From Opitutus sp. ER46 (GTDB lineage Bacteria > Verrucomicrobiota > Verrucomicrobiia > Opitutales > Opitutaceae), in assembly GCF_003054705.1 (NCBI RefSeq), contig NZ_QAYX01000022.1:372001-436000 (forward strand): 64,000 nucleotides of DNA, in the 5' to 3' direction. Position 1 is the first letter of the stretch. The number at the start of each line of letters is the position of its first letter. The notes beneath the pieces are model-generated. The model saw only the letters and a program-made list of their open reading frames with translations, was not told the origin of the DNA and searched no databases. Below, in pieces: positions 42,499-51,821 of this stretch. Both the position numbers and the translations under genes were made by a program.

Positions 42499-44832
42499 AT
42501 GCCCGTCATGGAACTCCCCAATCTGACCGTCACTGCGATCCATTACCCGGCGAAGGCCACGCCCGCCGAGATCACCGCCGCCCGGGAGCTCGCCCGGCTC
42601 ACCGGCGGCACCGCGACCGCCGCGGCGAGCGCCCCGCGCCGGGGCGTGGGCATCGCCCTCGCCTCCCGCCGCTGGTCCCGCCGGCTGCCCGCCGCCGCCC
42701 GCACCGAAGCCGCATGGATGTGGCTCCGCCTCGATGAAAACGGCTCCGGCGAGATCTGCGCCACCCACGGTTCCTTCCTGTTCGCCGCCGTCCGCCTGCT
42801 CGCCAGCGGCCTCACCGAGGTGAGCCGCGAGAAGCTGGCCCGCGGCCTGTGGCTGCCGGCCTCGTTCCGCTGGCACCGCCCGCATTTCGACGCCTGCTAC
42901 ACCCAGTACTGGCGCTCCGCCCGCAAGTTCGACCCGGAGCGCTACGTCGCGACGCTCGCGGAGGCCGGCTTCACCCATGTCGAGGTCAATGGCCTGCAGG
43001 CCCATCTTCCGCATGAGGACTTCGTCGCCTGGGAATACTACCCGCAGTTCTACACCTACGCGCCGGGCTTCAACCACTTCGTCGACACCGAACTCACGCG
43101 CGGCGTCTGGCCCGCGTTCTACCTCGACGCCAATCTCAACCACCTCAAGTCGCTGGCCGCGCTCGGCCGGCAATACGGGCTGCTGCCTGGCGTCTGCATG
43201 TTCGAGCCGCGCTCCATGCCCGAGCGGTTCTTCCAGAAGTACCCGACGCTCCGCGGCGCGCGCGTCGACCACCCGTTCCGCTCCCGCCTCCCGCGCTACA
43301 CCATGGCGCAGGACCATCCGATCGTGCAGCGCCACTATCGCGAGGCGCTCCAGGCGCTCATGCGCGCCGTGCCGGACCTCAGCTACATGTCGGTGTGGAC
43401 CAATGACAGCGGCGCCGGCTTCGAACACACCGCCTCCCTCTACGTCGGCCGCAACGGCGGCCCGTACATGATCCGCGAGTGGCGCAACCACGAGAAGGTC
43501 GCCGAGGCCGCCGGCCAGAGCATCGTCCGCTACCTGCAGAATCTCCGCGGCGCCGCGGCCGAGATCAACCCGGACTTCGACGTCGTGCTCCGCATCGAGC
43601 CGTTCAAGGTCGAGCACGATCACATCAAGAAGGGCATGAGCGAACACATCACCTGGGAGGCCCCTTCGCTTCTCGTCCGCGGCTACGCCCTGCCCTACGC
43701 CCACCCGAAGTATCCGGACAACGCCGGCGTCGCCGGCAGCATCTTCCACTCGTGGCTCGATGCCTCCGAGGCCAAGCCGCTCGCCGAATCTCGCCAGGCC
43801 GGCGCCGAGCCCGCGCTCAACTACGCCGCCTCCGGCGTCAACAACCACGAGCCACTCCTCGGCCTGCCCTTCCCGCGCCTGCTGCACTCCAAGCTCAAGG
43901 CCATGCACGAGCTCGGCCTCCAGCGTGCGAGCTGCATGGGCGGCCTCAGCAATGTCAGCCAGGCCCCCTACTGGCCGCACCCCGCGGTGATCCAGGCCGC
44001 GCAGTTCTTCCCCGAGAAACCGGTCGAGGACGTCCTCACCGAAACTGCCACCCGCTTCGTCGGCACGGACCACGCCAAGACCCTCACCGCCGCCTGGCAG
44101 GAGTTCGAGGACGCCCTCGTCTGGCAGCCCGCCGTCGGCCTCTACTGCGTGTTCGGCTTCTGCTGGCAGCGCACCTGGGACCGGCCGATCGTGCCCGACA
44201 TCGAGGCCATTCCGGCCGGCGAGCGCGCGTACTACGAGCGCCACGGCTGCTTCCAGCACAACAACCCCAGCCTCGGCGATCTCGGCAAGGATGTCCTCTT
44301 CGACCTGATGACGCGCGACTCCGCGACCAAGATGGCCGGCGACATGGACCGCGAGCTCCTGCCCCGCGTCCGCATGCTCCTCCGCCGGCTCGACGGCATC
44401 TGCGGCGCCGCCACCGGCCAGCCCGCGACGGTCTTCAACGACCTGCGCGACCGCGTCCGCGCCTACCTGCACTGGGCCACCGCGCTGCGCAACGTCTGCG
44501 CGTGGTGTGAGTGCGTGTACGGTTATCGCGCCAGCACCAAGCAGGCCGACAAACGGGCCTACGAGAAGAAGCTCCAGGCCGTCATCGACCTCGACGTCGC
44601 CAACACCAAGGGGCTCATCGAGCTCCTCAGTGCCGGGCGCACCGAGGTCACGGTCGTCTCCGGCATCGCCGACAACACGTTCTTCTACGGCGAGAATCTC
44701 GTCGAGAACCTGCAGACCAAGCTTCGGCTCACCGAGAAGTACCGGCATCGGAAGCCGCGCATCGATCCGGACGCCTACTGGCGGCCGATCCCCGGCACCG
44801 CGTGGCCCAAGGGCTGGCTCAAGACGTCCTGA
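42499..44832 (+). CDS. Putative glycoside hydrolase with GH20/GH67-like N-terminal domain
   Basis: A 777-residue protein without a signal peptide. Residues about 5-110 resemble the alpha/beta domain that precedes the catalytic barrel in GH20, GH67 and GH115 (TPAEITAARELARLTGG). A TIM-barrel-like part follows (about 125-560: TQYWRSARKFDPERYVATLA, HVEVNGLQAHL, LSYMSVWTNDSGAGFEHT), then a helical C-terminus. Acidic residues such as those in WTNDSGAGFE could be catalytic. No exact family is recognised. It is followed by two beta-helix enzymes 17 bp downstream, in one operon. Confidence 0.6.
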   Translation: MPVMELPNLTVTAIHYPAKATPAEITAARELARLTGGTATAAASAPRRGVGIALASRRWSRRLPAAARTEAAWMWLRLDENGSGEICATHGSFLFAAVRLLASGLTEVSREKLARGLWLPASFRWHRPHFDACYTQYWRSARKFDPERYVATLAEAGFTHVEVNGLQAHLPHEDFVAWEYYPQFYTYAPGFNHFVDTELTRGVWPAFYLDANLNHLKSLAALGRQYGLLPGVCMFEPRSMPERFFQKYPTLRGARVDHPFRSRLPRYTMAQDHPIVQRHYREALQALMRAVPDLSYMSVWTNDSGAGFEHTASLYVGRNGGPYMIREWRNHEKVAEAAGQSIVRYLQNLRGAAAEINPDFDVVLRIEPFKVEHDHIKKGMSEHITWEAPSLLVRGYALPYAHPKYPDNAGVAGSIFHSWLDASEAKPLAESRQAGAEPALNYAASGVNNHEPLLGLPFPRLLHSKLKAMHELGLQRASCMGGLSNVSQAPYWPHPAVIQAAQFFPEKPVEDVLTETATRFVGTDHAKTLTAAWQEFEDALVWQPAVGLYCVFGFCWQRTWDRPIVPDIEAIPAGERAYYERHGCFQHNNPSLGDLGKDVLFDLMTRDSATKMAGDMDRELLPRVRMLLRRLDGICGAATGQPATVFNDLRDRVRAYLHWATALRNVCAWCECVYGYRASTKQADKRAYEKKLQAVIDLDVANTKGLIELLSAGRTEVTVVSGIADNTFFYGENLVENLQTKLRLTEKYRHRKPRIDPDAYWRPIPGTAWPKGWLKTS

Positions 44833-44849
44833 CCCGCGCCACTCCGATC

Positions 44850-47108
44850 ATGCCGTCGCCCGCCCGACTTCTCGGCACCGTTCTCCTGCTCGGCCTCGGC
44901 GTCGCCCTCCGCGGCGCCGAGGGACCTCGCTTCTACGTCGCGCCGAACGGTTCCGATCAGTGGAGCGGGCGCTTGGCGGACCCCGCCGCCGATCGCAAGG
45001 ACGGGCCGTTCGCCACGCTCGAACGGGCCCGCGAGGCCGTGCGGGCGAGCGACCGCTCCCTCGGAATCACCGTCACGCTCCGCGGCGGCACGTACAGCCG
45101 CACCACCGCGCTGCGCCTGGACGCCGCCGACTCCGGCCTGCCGTCCGCGCCCGTCTTCTGGCAGGCCGCGGCCGGCGAACGACCGGTCCTTTCCGGCGCT
45201 GTCACGCTCGCCGTCTTCGATCGCGTCACGGACGAGGCCATCCGGCAGCGACTCCCGGCCGCAGTGCGCGACCGCGTGCTGCGAATTGACCTGCGCGCGC
45301 TCGGCCTCACCTCGTTCCCCGGCTTCGACCCCCGCGGCTCGCCGGGCCTCGAGCTGTTCTTCCACGGGCAGCGGCTCCCGCTCGCCCGCTATCCCAACGA
45401 AGGCTGGCTGCTCACCGGTCCCGTGCCGCAGACGGGTCTGCGTCGCTTTCACGAGGGCCTCGACCGCGAGAAGCGTTTCGACGGCATCCCCGCCGGTCGC
45501 CACTACGGCCGCGTGAAGCTCACCGATCCGCGGCCCGCGCAGTGGGCGCCGGACGCCAATCGGTACGCGCACGGCTTCTGGACCTGGGACTGGTTCGATG
45601 CCTTCCAGCGGGTGGAGTCGATCGATGCCGCCAACCAGGAGCTGATCTTCGCCGAGCCGCATCACCAATACGGCTACACCCAGAACCAGCGGTTCTATTT
45701 CCTCAACGTCCTCGAGGAACTCGATCGCCCCGGCGAGTGGTACCTGGATCGCGCCCACGGCGTGGCCTATGTGTATCCCCCAGAACCCATCCACGCCGGC
45801 GCACTCGAGGCCTCAGTGCTCGCCGAGCCGTTCATCCAGCTCGACGGCGCCAGCTATGTTTGCCTCGGCGGGTTGGGCTTCGAGGCCGGCCAGGCTGGCG
45901 GGGTCGTCATCCGCGGCGGCCAGGCGTGCCGCGTCGTCGGCAGTTCGTTCCGTAATCTCGGTGCGCTCGCGGTCGAAATCGACGGCGGCACTGGCCACGA
46001 GATCCGCAGTTGCGACTTCAGCGAACTGGCGCGCGGCGCCATTCGCGTCAGCGCCGGCGACCGCCCCACGCTCGCGCCCGGCGGCCACCGCATCGTGAAC
46101 AACCACATCCACCACTTCATGCGGTGGCTGAAGACCGGTCAGGCTGGCATCCACATCGAGGGCGTCGGCCAGTACGTCGCCCACAATCTCATTCACGACA
46201 CGCCGTTCGAGGCCATCCAGGTCCGCGGCAATGATCATGTGATCGAGTACAACGAGATCCACCACGTGACCCAGGAGACGGGCGACGCGGGAGCGATCTA
46301 CACCGGCCGCGACTGGACGTACCGCGGCAACGTCATTCGCTCCAACTACCTCCACGACCTCAAGGGCCCCGGCCTGCACGGTGGCACCGCCATCTATCTC
46401 GACGACAACTGCAGCGGCTTTCTGGTAACGGGGAATGTCTTCGTCCGCGCGGGCCGCGCGATCCAGGTCGGCGGCGGCCGGGACAATCACGTCATCGGCA
46501 ACGTCTTCATCGGTTGCGAACCCGCGGTGCACATCGACGCCCGCGGCCTCGGCTGGGCCGCCAAGAACTTCAACGGCCAGGATACCGTCCTGTTCGATCG
46601 CTTCCACGCCATGCACGCTGACCGCCCGCCCTACTCCGTCCGCTACCCGGAGTTGGGCCGCCTGCTCGCCGAACAGCCCGCCGAGCCCCGCGGCACCCGC
46701 GTCATCGGCAACATCTCCTGGGGCGGGCGCTGGCTCGATGTGTATGACTACTTCGCCTTCGACTTTCGCTCCTGCGTCGAACTGCGCGGCAACGTCATCG
46801 CCGATCCGCTGCTCTGGCGTCGGCTCGCCCAGAACGACGGCAAGCCCGACCCGTACTTTCTCAACATCGACCGCCAGGAGGGGTACGTGATGATCCGCCA
46901 GGGCGACCCCACCGCCGCCCAGGAACTCGCGGGCAACCGCCTGCAGGAGAAGCCGCCGGCCAAGCTCGACGAGCGCACGCTCGTTTTCTCCGCCCGCGAC
47001 GAGGCCCGCCTCCGCCAGGACGGCTTCCCCGGCATTCCCGCCGCGCGCATCGGCCTGCAGACCGACGAATGGCGCCGCAAGGTGCCCGCCCGCGTCGCGG
47101 CCCGCTGA
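44850..47108 (+). CDS. Secreted right-handed beta-helix carbohydrate-active protein, copy 1
   Basis: A 752-residue protein with a signal peptide (MPSPARLLGTVLLLGLGVAL). The opening FYVAPNGSDQWSGRLADP and the later parallel-beta-helix repeats (for example NHIHHFMRWLKTGQAGIHIE, VIEYNEIHHVTQETGDAGAI, GTAIYLDDNCSGFLVTGNVF) are typical of GH141-like enzymes and related pectin-active families. It probably cleaves a plant or algal polysaccharide in the periplasm or outside. It is highly similar along its whole length to the next gene, evidence of tandem duplication. Confidence 0.8.
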   Translation: MPSPARLLGTVLLLGLGVALRGAEGPRFYVAPNGSDQWSGRLADPAADRKDGPFATLERAREAVRASDRSLGITVTLRGGTYSRTTALRLDAADSGLPSAPVFWQAAAGERPVLSGAVTLAVFDRVTDEAIRQRLPAAVRDRVLRIDLRALGLTSFPGFDPRGSPGLELFFHGQRLPLARYPNEGWLLTGPVPQTGLRRFHEGLDREKRFDGIPAGRHYGRVKLTDPRPAQWAPDANRYAHGFWTWDWFDAFQRVESIDAANQELIFAEPHHQYGYTQNQRFYFLNVLEELDRPGEWYLDRAHGVAYVYPPEPIHAGALEASVLAEPFIQLDGASYVCLGGLGFEAGQAGGVVIRGGQACRVVGSSFRNLGALAVEIDGGTGHEIRSCDFSELARGAIRVSAGDRPTLAPGGHRIVNNHIHHFMRWLKTGQAGIHIEGVGQYVAHNLIHDTPFEAIQVRGNDHVIEYNEIHHVTQETGDAGAIYTGRDWTYRGNVIRSNYLHDLKGPGLHGGTAIYLDDNCSGFLVTGNVFVRAGRAIQVGGGRDNHVIGNVFIGCEPAVHIDARGLGWAAKNFNGQDTVLFDRFHAMHADRPPYSVRYPELGRLLAEQPAEPRGTRVIGNISWGGRWLDVYDYFAFDFRSCVELRGNVIADPLLWRRLAQNDGKPDPYFLNIDRQEGYVMIRQGDPTAAQELAGNRLQEKPPAKLDERTLVFSARDEARLRQDGFPGIPAARIGLQTDEWRRKVPARVAAR

Positions 47109-47172
47109 GCCGCTCGCTCCGGCGCTCTTCCGCTTCACCTCCAGCCCGGCCGCTCCTCCGGCCCCTTTCGTC

Positions 47173-49404
47173 ATGCGTTCATTCTCCGCTTTCATCCTGT
47201 TCCTCATCGGCGCGTCGTGCGCTCTCCACGCCGGCGAGCCCGCGCGCTTCTACGTCGCCACGGACGGCTCCGACGCCTGGAGCGGCCGCCTCGCGGCGCC
47301 GAATGCCGCGCGGACCGACGGTCCGTTTGCCAGTCTGGAACGCGCCCAGTCCGCCGTGCGCGCGGCCGGCCCATCGGGCGGCGTCGAAGTCAACGTGCGC
47401 GGCGGCGTGTACGCCCGCCGGCAAGCGCTGCGACTCGAAGCCGCCGACTCCGGCACCGGCGATCATCCGGTCGTCTGGCGGGCTTTTCCCGGCGAACATC
47501 CCGTGCTCTCCGGCTCCGTCGGCCTGACCCGCTTTGACCCGGTCACCGCGCCCGCTGTCCGCCAGCGCCTGCGGCCCGAGGTCGTCGCCCACGTGCTTCA
47601 CGCCAGCCTGCCGGCCCACGGCGTGAGCGACTACGGCCAACTGGAGCAGCGCGGCTCGCCCGGCCTCGAGTTGTTCTACCGCGGCGAGCGCATGCAACTG
47701 GCCCGCTATCCCAACGCGGGCTGGCTCCTCATCGCCGACGTGCCGCAGACCGGCCCGCAACGGCTCAACGAGGGCCTCGACCGCGAGCGACGCTTCAAGG
47801 GCATTCCCGCCGGCCGGCACTATGGGCGGATCACGTTTTCGGATCCGCGCCCTGCGACCTGGGCCGCCGATCCCAACCTCTACGCCCACGGCTTCTGGAC
47901 CTGGGACTGGAGCGACTCCTTCCAGCGGATCGCCGCGATCGACGCTGCGAAGCGCGAAATCACCTTTGCCGCACCGCATCATCACTACGGCTACACGCAG
48001 AACCAGCGGTTCTATTTCGTTAACGTCCTCGAGGAGCTCGACCGCCCCGGCGAATGGTACCTCGATCGCGCCTCCGGTGACCTGTACTTCTACCCGCCCG
48101 GCCCGGTGACCACGGGCGACGTCGAGGTCTCGGTGCTCAATGAGCCGTTCTTCACGCTCGTCGGTGCCCACGACGTCCAGGTCGTCGGTTTCGCCTGCCA
48201 CACCAGCCGCGGCGGCGGTGCCCGCATCAGCGGCGGCGAAAGCTGCGCCTTCCTCGGCTGCGAGTTTCGCAACCTGGGCGCCTTCGCGGTCGAAATCGAC
48301 GGCGGTCGCAGCCACGAGGTCCGCAGTTGCGACGCCTTCGATCTCGCGCTCGGCGCCATTCGCGTGGCCGGCGGCGACCGTCCGACGCTCACGCCGTCCG
48401 GTCACCGCATCCACAACAACCACCTCCACCATATCAGCCGGTGGCTCCGCGCCGGTCCGGCCGGCATCGCCATCGAGGGCGTGGGCCAGCAGATCGCCCA
48501 CAACCTGATCCACGACACTCCGTTCGAGGGACTCACGCTCAAGGGCAACGACCACGTGCTCGAGTTCAACGAGGTCCATCACGTCACGCTCGAAACCGGC
48601 GACGCCGGCGCGATCCACACGGGTCGCGACTACACCTGGCGCGGAAACGTCATCCGCCACAACTACTGGCACGACCTCAAAGGCCCCGGGCTCCACGGCG
48701 CCACCGCCGTGTACCTGGACGACTTCTCCAGCGGATTCACCGTATCCGGAAACCTGTTCTACCGTGCCGGTCGGGGCATCCAGATCGGCGGCGGCCGCGA
48801 CAATATCGTTGCCGGCAACGTGTTCATCGAGTGCGAGCCGGCCGTGCACCTCGACGCCCGCGGGCTCGGCTGGGCCAGCAACTACTTCGACGGCCGCTAT
48901 CCGTACCTGACGGAGCAGTTCGCCGCGGTCCACGGCGACCGGCCGCCCTACACCGACCGTTATCCCGCGCTGCGCACCCTGCTCGGCGACCAGCCCGCGC
49001 ACCCGAAGGGCAACCGCATCGTCAACAACCTCTCCTGGGGCGGCCGCTGGCTCGATGTCTACGACTTCTTCGCCTTCGATTTCGCGCGCTGCGTCGAGCT
49101 GCGGGACGACGCCATCGCCGACCCGGTGCTGCTCCGGCGCCGTGCGCAGGACGACGGCAAGCCCGACCCATACTTCCTCAACATTGACGCCACCGAAGGC
49201 TACCTCGCGATCCGCCGCGACGACCCCGCCGCCTCCCGGGAGCTGCCCGGCAATGCGTTCTTCGCCGAACCTCCCGCCCGCTTCGATCCCGTCACCCGCA
49301 CCTTCGTGGTGACGAATCCCGCCGCCCTCGAGCGCCTCGGCATCGCGCGCCTCCCCATCGAGAAGATGGGTCTGCAACCCGACGAGTTTCGCCGCCGTCG
49401 CTGA
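47173..49404 (+). CDS. Secreted right-handed beta-helix carbohydrate-active protein, copy 2
   Basis: A 743-residue paralogue of the preceding gene, with its own signal peptide (MRSFSAFILFLIGASCALHA). Shared blocks include SPGLELFYRGERMQLARYPN, PAGRHYGRITFSDPRPATWA, YAHGFWTWDW, YGYTQNQRFYF and LEELDRPGEWYLDR, against near-identical segments in copy 1. Differences cluster in loops of the helix, so the substrates may differ slightly. It lies 64 bp after copy 1. GH141-like is the best family guess. Confidence 0.8.
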   Translation: MRSFSAFILFLIGASCALHAGEPARFYVATDGSDAWSGRLAAPNAARTDGPFASLERAQSAVRAAGPSGGVEVNVRGGVYARRQALRLEAADSGTGDHPVVWRAFPGEHPVLSGSVGLTRFDPVTAPAVRQRLRPEVVAHVLHASLPAHGVSDYGQLEQRGSPGLELFYRGERMQLARYPNAGWLLIADVPQTGPQRLNEGLDRERRFKGIPAGRHYGRITFSDPRPATWAADPNLYAHGFWTWDWSDSFQRIAAIDAAKREITFAAPHHHYGYTQNQRFYFVNVLEELDRPGEWYLDRASGDLYFYPPGPVTTGDVEVSVLNEPFFTLVGAHDVQVVGFACHTSRGGGARISGGESCAFLGCEFRNLGAFAVEIDGGRSHEVRSCDAFDLALGAIRVAGGDRPTLTPSGHRIHNNHLHHISRWLRAGPAGIAIEGVGQQIAHNLIHDTPFEGLTLKGNDHVLEFNEVHHVTLETGDAGAIHTGRDYTWRGNVIRHNYWHDLKGPGLHGATAVYLDDFSSGFTVSGNLFYRAGRGIQIGGGRDNIVAGNVFIECEPAVHLDARGLGWASNYFDGRYPYLTEQFAAVHGDRPPYTDRYPALRTLLGDQPAHPKGNRIVNNLSWGGRWLDVYDFFAFDFARCVELRDDAIADPVLLRRRAQDDGKPDPYFLNIDATEGYLAIRRDDPAASRELPGNAFFAEPPARFDPVTRTFVVTNPAALERLGIARLPIEKMGLQPDEFRRRR

Positions 49405-49506
49405 CGCGAAGACCGCCCTGCTCAAGCCCGCCCCGCCGACACCGGTGCGAGGATCCAGAGAGCACGAGGGCAACAATTATATCCACCCCGTCGGCAATGC
49501 CTTGCT

Positions 49507-49568
49507 GAATAATGTCCAGATACTCCGAATAATGTCCGGATACTCCGGCGATAATGTCCAGATACTCG
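49507..49568. repeat. Three-unit 20-bp tandem repeat
   Basis: GAATAATGTCCAGATACTCC (49507-49526) is followed by a one-base variant (49527-49546) and a third unit with a small gap (49550-49568). It lies in the 231-bp gap between the beta-helix gene and the leftward AraC gene. No spacers separate the units, so it is not a CRISPR. Confidence 0.85.
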
Positions 49569-49604
49569 CCCCGGACATCAGCCGTGGGGGCTTCCTTCTT
49601 CTGC

Positions 49605-49632
49605 ATTCTACATTCTCAATTCTGCATTTGCC
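49605..49632. repeat. ATTCTACATTCTCAATTCTGC tract, second copy
   Basis: Words ATTCTGC, ATTCTAC and ATTCTCA follow one another just beyond the AraC stop codon. The tract closely matches the one at 71-103, which also follows the 3' end of a leftward gene. Confidence 0.7.
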
Positions 49633-49635
49633 TTC

Positions 49636-50478
49636 TCACCGCCCCCGCACCCGCCGGCGGTACTCCGACGGCGTCACGCTCATGGTCTGCTTGAAGGCCT
49701 TGGAGAAGTGGTACACATCGCAGAACTCCAGTTCGTCCGCGATGCGCTTCAGCGAGTGCTCGCCGTGGTAGATCGCCGCGCAGGCCCAGTCGATCCGCCG
49801 GCGGCGCTGGTAATGCCCGGGCGACTCCCCCGTCAGCGCCGCAAACCGCTTCCGGAAGTTCTCGTAGCTTAGCCCGACTTCCCGCGCCACCTGCTGCGGT
49901 GACGTCCAGCCGCCTTCGCTGCGATCGCCCAGCAGGCGCAGGCTCTTCTCCAGCCACGTCGCGCCCGCGCCCAGCCGCTCGTTCTCGAGATCCGCCGCCC
50001 GGAGTTCCGTCAGCACCTGCAGAAAGCGCCCCATCGCCCGCAACGGCGCCCCGACCGCGTGGTGGGCATCGCTCTTCACGACTTCAAACAGCCGCTGCTT
50101 CCAATAGTCCGGCATGCCCACGCGCAGCACCGGGCGCGCCGGGTCCAGCAGTTGCTGCTCGCGCCACAGGTCGAATTGGGCCCCAGCAAATACAAAGTAG
50201 ACTTGCGTCCATTCCCCCTGGTCCAGCGGACCGTAGGCGTGCGCCAGCCCGGGGAACACCAGGATCACGTCCCCGGGCGCCAGTTCCGTCCTCACCCCGC
50301 CGCGATCCTGGTAATACGCCCGTCCGCTCACGAGCAGCACGAGGGTAAAGTAGTGCAGCACGCGCATCGCCGCCGGATCGATCCCGTGCACGTTGTGCAA
50401 CATGCCCGCCAGTTCGATCTGCCCGGTCGCCGTGCGCAGGGGACTCTCCAGCCAGGGCTGGGCCCGGAATTTCAACAT
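49636..50478 (-). CDS. AraC-family transcriptional regulator
   Basis: A 280-residue regulator. The N-terminal cupin (about 10-110: SGRAYYQDRGGVRTELAPGD and VILVFPGLAHAYGP) would bind a sugar, and the C-terminal double helix-turn-helix (about 180-278: SPQQVAREVGLSYENFRKRF, KRIADELEFCDVYHFSKAFK) binds DNA. Such proteins activate sugar-use genes. It lies between the beta-helix operon and a divergent oxidoreductase gene, and probably controls one or both. The 191-bp divergent gap to 50670 shows no clear operator. Confidence 0.92.
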   Translation of the reverse strand: MLKFRAQPWLESPLRTATGQIELAGMLHNVHGIDPAAMRVLHYFTLVLLVSGRAYYQDRGGVRTELAPGDVILVFPGLAHAYGPLDQGEWTQVYFVFAGAQFDLWREQQLLDPARPVLRVGMPDYWKQRLFEVVKSDAHHAVGAPLRAMGRFLQVLTELRAADLENERLGAGATWLEKSLRLLGDRSEGGWTSPQQVAREVGLSYENFRKRFAALTGESPGHYQRRRRIDWACAAIYHGEHSLKRIADELEFCDVYHFSKAFKQTMSVTPSEYRRRVRGR

Positions 50479-50669
50479 GGTCCCAAAATCTACATTTCTT
50501 CTCCCAGTTCAACCATTTCGTCCGCGCGCCCGCCCGTGTACCCTCTGCCCCGTGTCCGTATCCAGCTCCCCGCTTCGACGTCCCGCCCGCGCCCGGCACC
50601 GGCGGCCCGCCGGCTGACCACGGACTTGCCCGCTCCACGCTTGCCGTCTGACATAACGCCTCCCCTTTG

Positions 50670-51776
50670 ATGAAAACCTATCACGCCGCGATCATCGGCA
50701 CCGGTTCGATCAGCGACGCCCATCTGCGCGCGATCGACAGCACCCAGGGCCGCGTCGTGCTCGACGCTGCGGTGGACATCAACGCCGCCCGCGTCGGCGA
50801 GTTCGTCCGCCGCCACGGCATCGAACGGCAGTACACCGACTACGCGAAGATGCTCGCCGAGGTGAAGCCGGACATCGTGTTCGTCGCCACCCCGCCCGCC
50901 CAGCACGCGCCGATCAGCATCGCCGCCATGGAGGCCGGCGCCTGGGTCTTCTGCGAAAAGCCCCTGTGCGGCTCGCTCGCCGAGCTCGACCAGATCCGCG
51001 CCGCCGAGGCCCGCACCGGCTGCCACACCGCGTGCATCTTCCAGATGCGCTTCGGTTCGTCGTCGGACCACGTCCGCCGCCTCGCCAGCGCCGGCCACTT
51101 CGGCCGCCCGCTCGTCGGCATCTGCAACACCCTTTGGTTCCGCGATCCCGCGTACTACGCCGAGCCGTGGCGCGGCCGGTGGGAAACCGCCCTTGGCGGG
51201 CCCACCATGGTCCTCGGCATCCACGCCATGGATCACTTCCTCCACCTGTTCGGCGAATGGACCGAGGTCCGCGCCGTCGCCGCCCGGCTCGACCGCGATA
51301 TCGAGGTCGAGGACATCTCCATGGCGATCGTCACCTTCGCCAATGGCGCCCTCGGCTCGATCGTCAACAGCGCCCTCAGCCCGCGCCAGGAAACCTACGT
51401 GCGGCTCGACTACCAGCGCGCCACCGTCGAGCTCACCCACCTCTACGGCTACAACCGGGATCACTGGAAACTCACGCCGGTGCCGCCTGTTCACGATGAC
51501 GACCTCGTCCAGGCCTGGCAGTCCTTCCCGCCCGACGTGCCCTGTTCGCACGGCGCCCAGCTCAATGCGTTTGTCGCGGACATGGACGCCGGCCGCCGGC
51601 CGCTGACGTCGGGCCCCGAGGCGTACAAGACGCTCGACCTGCTCGCCTCGATCTACAAATCCGCGTTCACCGGCCAGATCGTCCTGCGCGGGTCGATCAA
51701 GCCGGGCGATCCCTTTTACGAGAAGATGCACGGCTCGTGCTCCCCGCGCCGGCTTGGGCCCCAGGCGGAGAAATGA
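50670..51776 (+). CDS. Gfo/Idh/MocA-family oxidoreductase
   Basis: A 368-residue NAD(P)-dependent sugar oxidoreductase. The Rossmann motif IIGTGSISDAHLRAI begins at about residue 8, and the EKP motif (WVFCEKPLCG) holds the catalytic Lys; the C-terminal alpha/beta domain includes GGPTMVLGIHAMDHFLHLFG, with a His typical of the family. Members oxidise or epimerise sugars and polyols. ATG at 50670 was chosen; a TTG directly before it is possible. It is the first of two rightward genes with a mutarotase-like protein. Confidence 0.9.
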   Translation: MKTYHAAIIGTGSISDAHLRAIDSTQGRVVLDAAVDINAARVGEFVRRHGIERQYTDYAKMLAEVKPDIVFVATPPAQHAPISIAAMEAGAWVFCEKPLCGSLAELDQIRAAEARTGCHTACIFQMRFGSSSDHVRRLASAGHFGRPLVGICNTLWFRDPAYYAEPWRGRWETALGGPTMVLGIHAMDHFLHLFGEWTEVRAVAARLDRDIEVEDISMAIVTFANGALGSIVNSALSPRQETYVRLDYQRATVELTHLYGYNRDHWKLTPVPPVHDDDLVQAWQSFPPDVPCSHGAQLNAFVADMDAGRRPLTSGPEAYKTLDLLASIYKSAFTGQIVLRGSIKPGDPFYEKMHGSCSPRRLGPQAEK

Positions 51777-51821
51777 GTCGCCTTCGCGGCTGAGCGTTCC
51801 TCGGCTGTCGCGCTCCCGCCC

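Noticed and set aside
42292-44748. N-terminal extension of the six-hairpin glycosidase frame to 44748
   Set aside because: The extension is Gly/Val/Asp-rich low-complexity and lies opposite the gene at 42499-44832; family-like sequence starts at the ATG at 42291.
49507-49568. CRISPR array
   Set aside because: Units of 20 bp are joined without spacers, and there are only three. No cas gene is near.
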